Shown here: positions 6,901-7,292 of the stretch, piece after piece
How positions within the stretch are numbered: the first letter of the stretch is position 1
How the letters are laid out: every line of letters begins with the position of its first letter
NCBI RefSeq assembly: GCF_018375725.1
Contig: NZ_JAHACR010000223.1
Coordinates: 1-7,292, forward strand
DNA length: 7,292 nucleotides
Direction of reading: 5' to 3'
From: Burkholderia sp.
GTDB taxonomy: Bacteria > Pseudomonadota > Gammaproteobacteria > Burkholderiales > Burkholderiaceae
The notes under the pieces: generated by a model
Database searches by the model: none
The model's input: the letters and a program-made list of their open reading frames with translations, nothing else
What the model was told of the DNA's origin: nothing
Translations under genes and position numbers: made by a program

Positions 6901-7039
6901 TGATGACGCCCTTGTAGATGTTGCCCTTGCGCTGTTCGCGGCCGGCGGTCTCGATGTCGATATCGATGAGCTTCTGCCCATCGACGATGGCGACGCGCAA
7001 TTCTTCCTGCTGCGTCGCATTGAACAGCATGCGTTTCAT
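3989..7039 (-). CDS. rne: Ribonuclease E
   Basis: RNase E is the essential endoribonuclease that starts mRNA decay and processes rRNA and tRNA precursors, and it scaffolds the degradosome. The protein is 1016 residues (E. coli 1061). The start MKRMLFNATQQEELRVAIVDGQ matches the E. coli N-terminus closely and has a GGAG ribosome site 6 bases upstream. The longer open frame to about 7285 is therefore rejected. An S1 domain spans roughly 35-125, with the 5'-monophosphate sensor R168-T169 after it. The DNase I-like catalytic region carries D303, N305 and D346, and the Zn-link has C404 and C407. From about 525 the protein is disordered: Pro-Ala linkers around GGGFFGWLKGLFGM (562-575), a REPREA-type tract (644-711), an Arg-rich block (783-798), a short VEG repeat (809-817), an Ala/Pro/Val/Glu-rich stretch (819-940), and a more complex end block (955-1016). 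The catalytic half rules out RNase G, which is shorter and lacks such a tail. Confidence 0.98.
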   Translation of the reverse strand: MKRMLFNATQQEELRVAIVDGQKLIDIDIETAGREQRKGNIYKGVITRIEPSLEACFVNYGEDRHGFLPFKEVARQYFREGVDMRSARIQDALREGQELIVQVEKEERGNKGAALTTFISLAGRYLVLMPNNPRGGGVSRRIEGDERQELRETMAQLQIPDGMSMIARTAGIGRSAEELQWDLNYLLQLWRAIEAASQSGRAGEPMLIYLESSLVIRAIRDYFQPDIGEILIDTTEIHDQARAFMDIVMPDNVAKVKRYHDDVPLFSRFQIEHQIETAYSRTVPLPSGGAIVIDHTEALVAIDVNSARATKGADIEETATRTNLEAADEVARQLRLRDLGGLIVIDFIDMESAKSQREVEQRLKDALKHDRARVQMGKISRFGLMELSRQRLRPALSEGSHVTCPRCNGTGHIRDTESSALQVLRIIQEEAMKENTAAIHCQVPVEVTAFLLNEKRQEINKIESRFKVGIVLIPNKHLDTPHYKLERLRHDDARLEDPRASWKMAEEAARELESETGYSKRAAEVKPKQEAAVKGITPERPAPSPAPQRPAEPAPAPAPATGGGFFGWLKGLFGMQPAPAPAPAPAKEQAARPARERTEKTEQRGERGGDRNRNRRGGAQQQAGRDQAAAGRGQQPRPEREGKEAREPREQREPREARAQREPREAREGRETREPRETREPRETREPREAREPREAREPREAREPRESRERIEQPEAVEATGRGERRERGERRKPVQHAATLETVNRGESVAHAEPAADKIAAALPGAEVMADAEAGARDGEERRRRRRGRRGGRRERDEEGAIVAQAVEGVEGVEGETFAAPATEPTPLAAPAAAPAAAVVVAAAGAVVTEAVHAEKAEAVATHAPAAAEAQPEPVRTEAVTAIVAAETAAQPAEAPVAAPVVAEAPAAVEAPQPAPVAEAAPAVEPEPAPAVEVVAASFVATQVRRVAAAPEAASLETVLAQAGLVWVNTDADKFRAAQDAAAQIAKPVRAPRERRPLPPVDETPMQQVETTHH
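4907..5110 (-). repeat. REPREA-type tandem repeat tract within rne
   Basis: About 200 bp of imperfect 9/18-bp tandem repeat encode residues 644-711 of RNase E. The unit is a hexapeptide, EPREAR, with substitutions of A by T, S or Q; the purest run is three consecutive REPREA units near 686-703. The strict period of three residues (R-E-x) makes an extremely charged segment with near-balanced Arg and Glu. It probably lies in the RNA-binding or scaffold part of the protein. Tandem DNA of this kind tends to change length by slippage, so copy number may differ between strains. Confidence 0.85.
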
Positions 7040-7292
7040 GAACGACTCCAGGCGGCTCTGCTGCCGGCGCCTTGCGGGTGTCAGTCGCAAGGGCGGGGGC
7101 GACGACAGGCCGCGCCTTGTTGTGTTGTCACAAGCACGCTGGAGCGAGAACGATGGCGGGGAGAATTGCCTGAAGAGGCGCTTGGGCCCGAACGACGGGG
7201 CCGGCGGCCATAGGGCACCTTCGAACACGGCTTCAAAGCACGGCGTCCACACACCGCACGCTTCGCGAAACCCAATCGGGCGCAACGCCGTA
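7040..7292 (-). promoter_or_regulatory. rne leader and upstream region (no gene seen)
   Basis: These 253 bases hold the 5' leader and presumably the promoter of rne. The GGAG just before the ATG is clear. The weak promoter-like pair TTGAAG and TATGGC, on the minus strand around 7208-7240 with an 18-bp spacer, is not convincing. A short AT-richer patch (7116-7134) contains TTGTCACAA and can form a small hairpin in the leader RNA. In E. coli the rne leader mediates autoregulation by RNase E, and rluC lies divergently upstream. Both are plausible here, but neither is shown by the sequence. I find no convincing plus-strand start codon with a ribosome site. Confidence 0.5.

Noticed and set aside
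3992..7213. A 1073-codon open frame on the plus strand, antisense to the whole of rne
   Set aside because: Its codons are in register with the rne codons, so it stays open simply because rne avoids TTA, CTA and TCA in a GC-rich genome. The translation is Arg/Cys/Gly-rich with no domain, and the RNase E motifs on the other strand are decisive.
7040..7285. An 82-residue N-terminal extension of RNase E from an upstream ATG
   Set aside because: The family start MKRML with a GGAG ribosome site is at 7039. The extension has no similarity to RNase E and an unstructured composition.

Overview
The window is a gene-dense, GC-rich stretch in which every supportable gene lies on the minus strand. Reading in that direction, from high to low coordinates, the order is: rne (RNase E), a strong intrinsic terminator, moaA, mobA, moeA, a small two-helix membrane protein, and a GNAT acetyltransferase cut by the left edge. 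The very high third-position GC, the protein sequences and the rne-moaA-mobA-moeA order suggest a betaproteobacterium, most likely Burkholderia or a close relative. This assignment rests on recognition, not on a database search.

Region 1 (about 3989-7292) is rne with its leader. The catalytic half matches E. coli RNase E almost residue for residue: D303, N305 and D346 of the active site and C404/C407 of the Zn-link fall at the same positions. The C-terminal half is low-complexity scaffold. In order it holds a Gly-Phe-Trp amphipathic segment between Pro-Ala linkers, a long Arg-Glu-Pro-Arg-Glu-Ala repeat tract, an Arg-rich block, an Ala/Pro/Glu/Val-rich stretch, and a more complex terminal block. 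The 253 bases upstream hold leader or promoter DNA and no supportable gene.

Region 2 (3859-3988) is the only true regulatory intergenic stretch. It holds a bidirectional A6/T6 intrinsic terminator, then a perfect 28-bp palindrome. Immediately next to the palindrome is a near-consensus sigma-54 (-24/-12) promoter element reading into moaA.

Region 3 (710-3858) carries three molybdenum cofactor genes. MoaA starts the pathway (GTP toward cyclic pyranopterin monophosphate), MoeA inserts molybdate into adenylated molybdopterin, and MobA adds GMP to give the bis-MGD form of the cofactor. moaC, moaD, moaE and mogA/moaB are not in the window and must lie elsewhere.

Region 4 (1-670) has a 91-residue membrane protein of unknown function. 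Its stop codon overlaps the start of an SSAT-like GNAT acetyltransferase in an ATGA junction. These two genes probably ride on the same transcript, with no evident functional tie to molybdenum cofactor.

Overall this is a conserved housekeeping region. I see no mobile element, CRISPR array, RNA gene or defence-like system. The points most worth a second look are the sigma-54-like element with its palindrome before moaA and the architecture of the RNase E C-terminal half.
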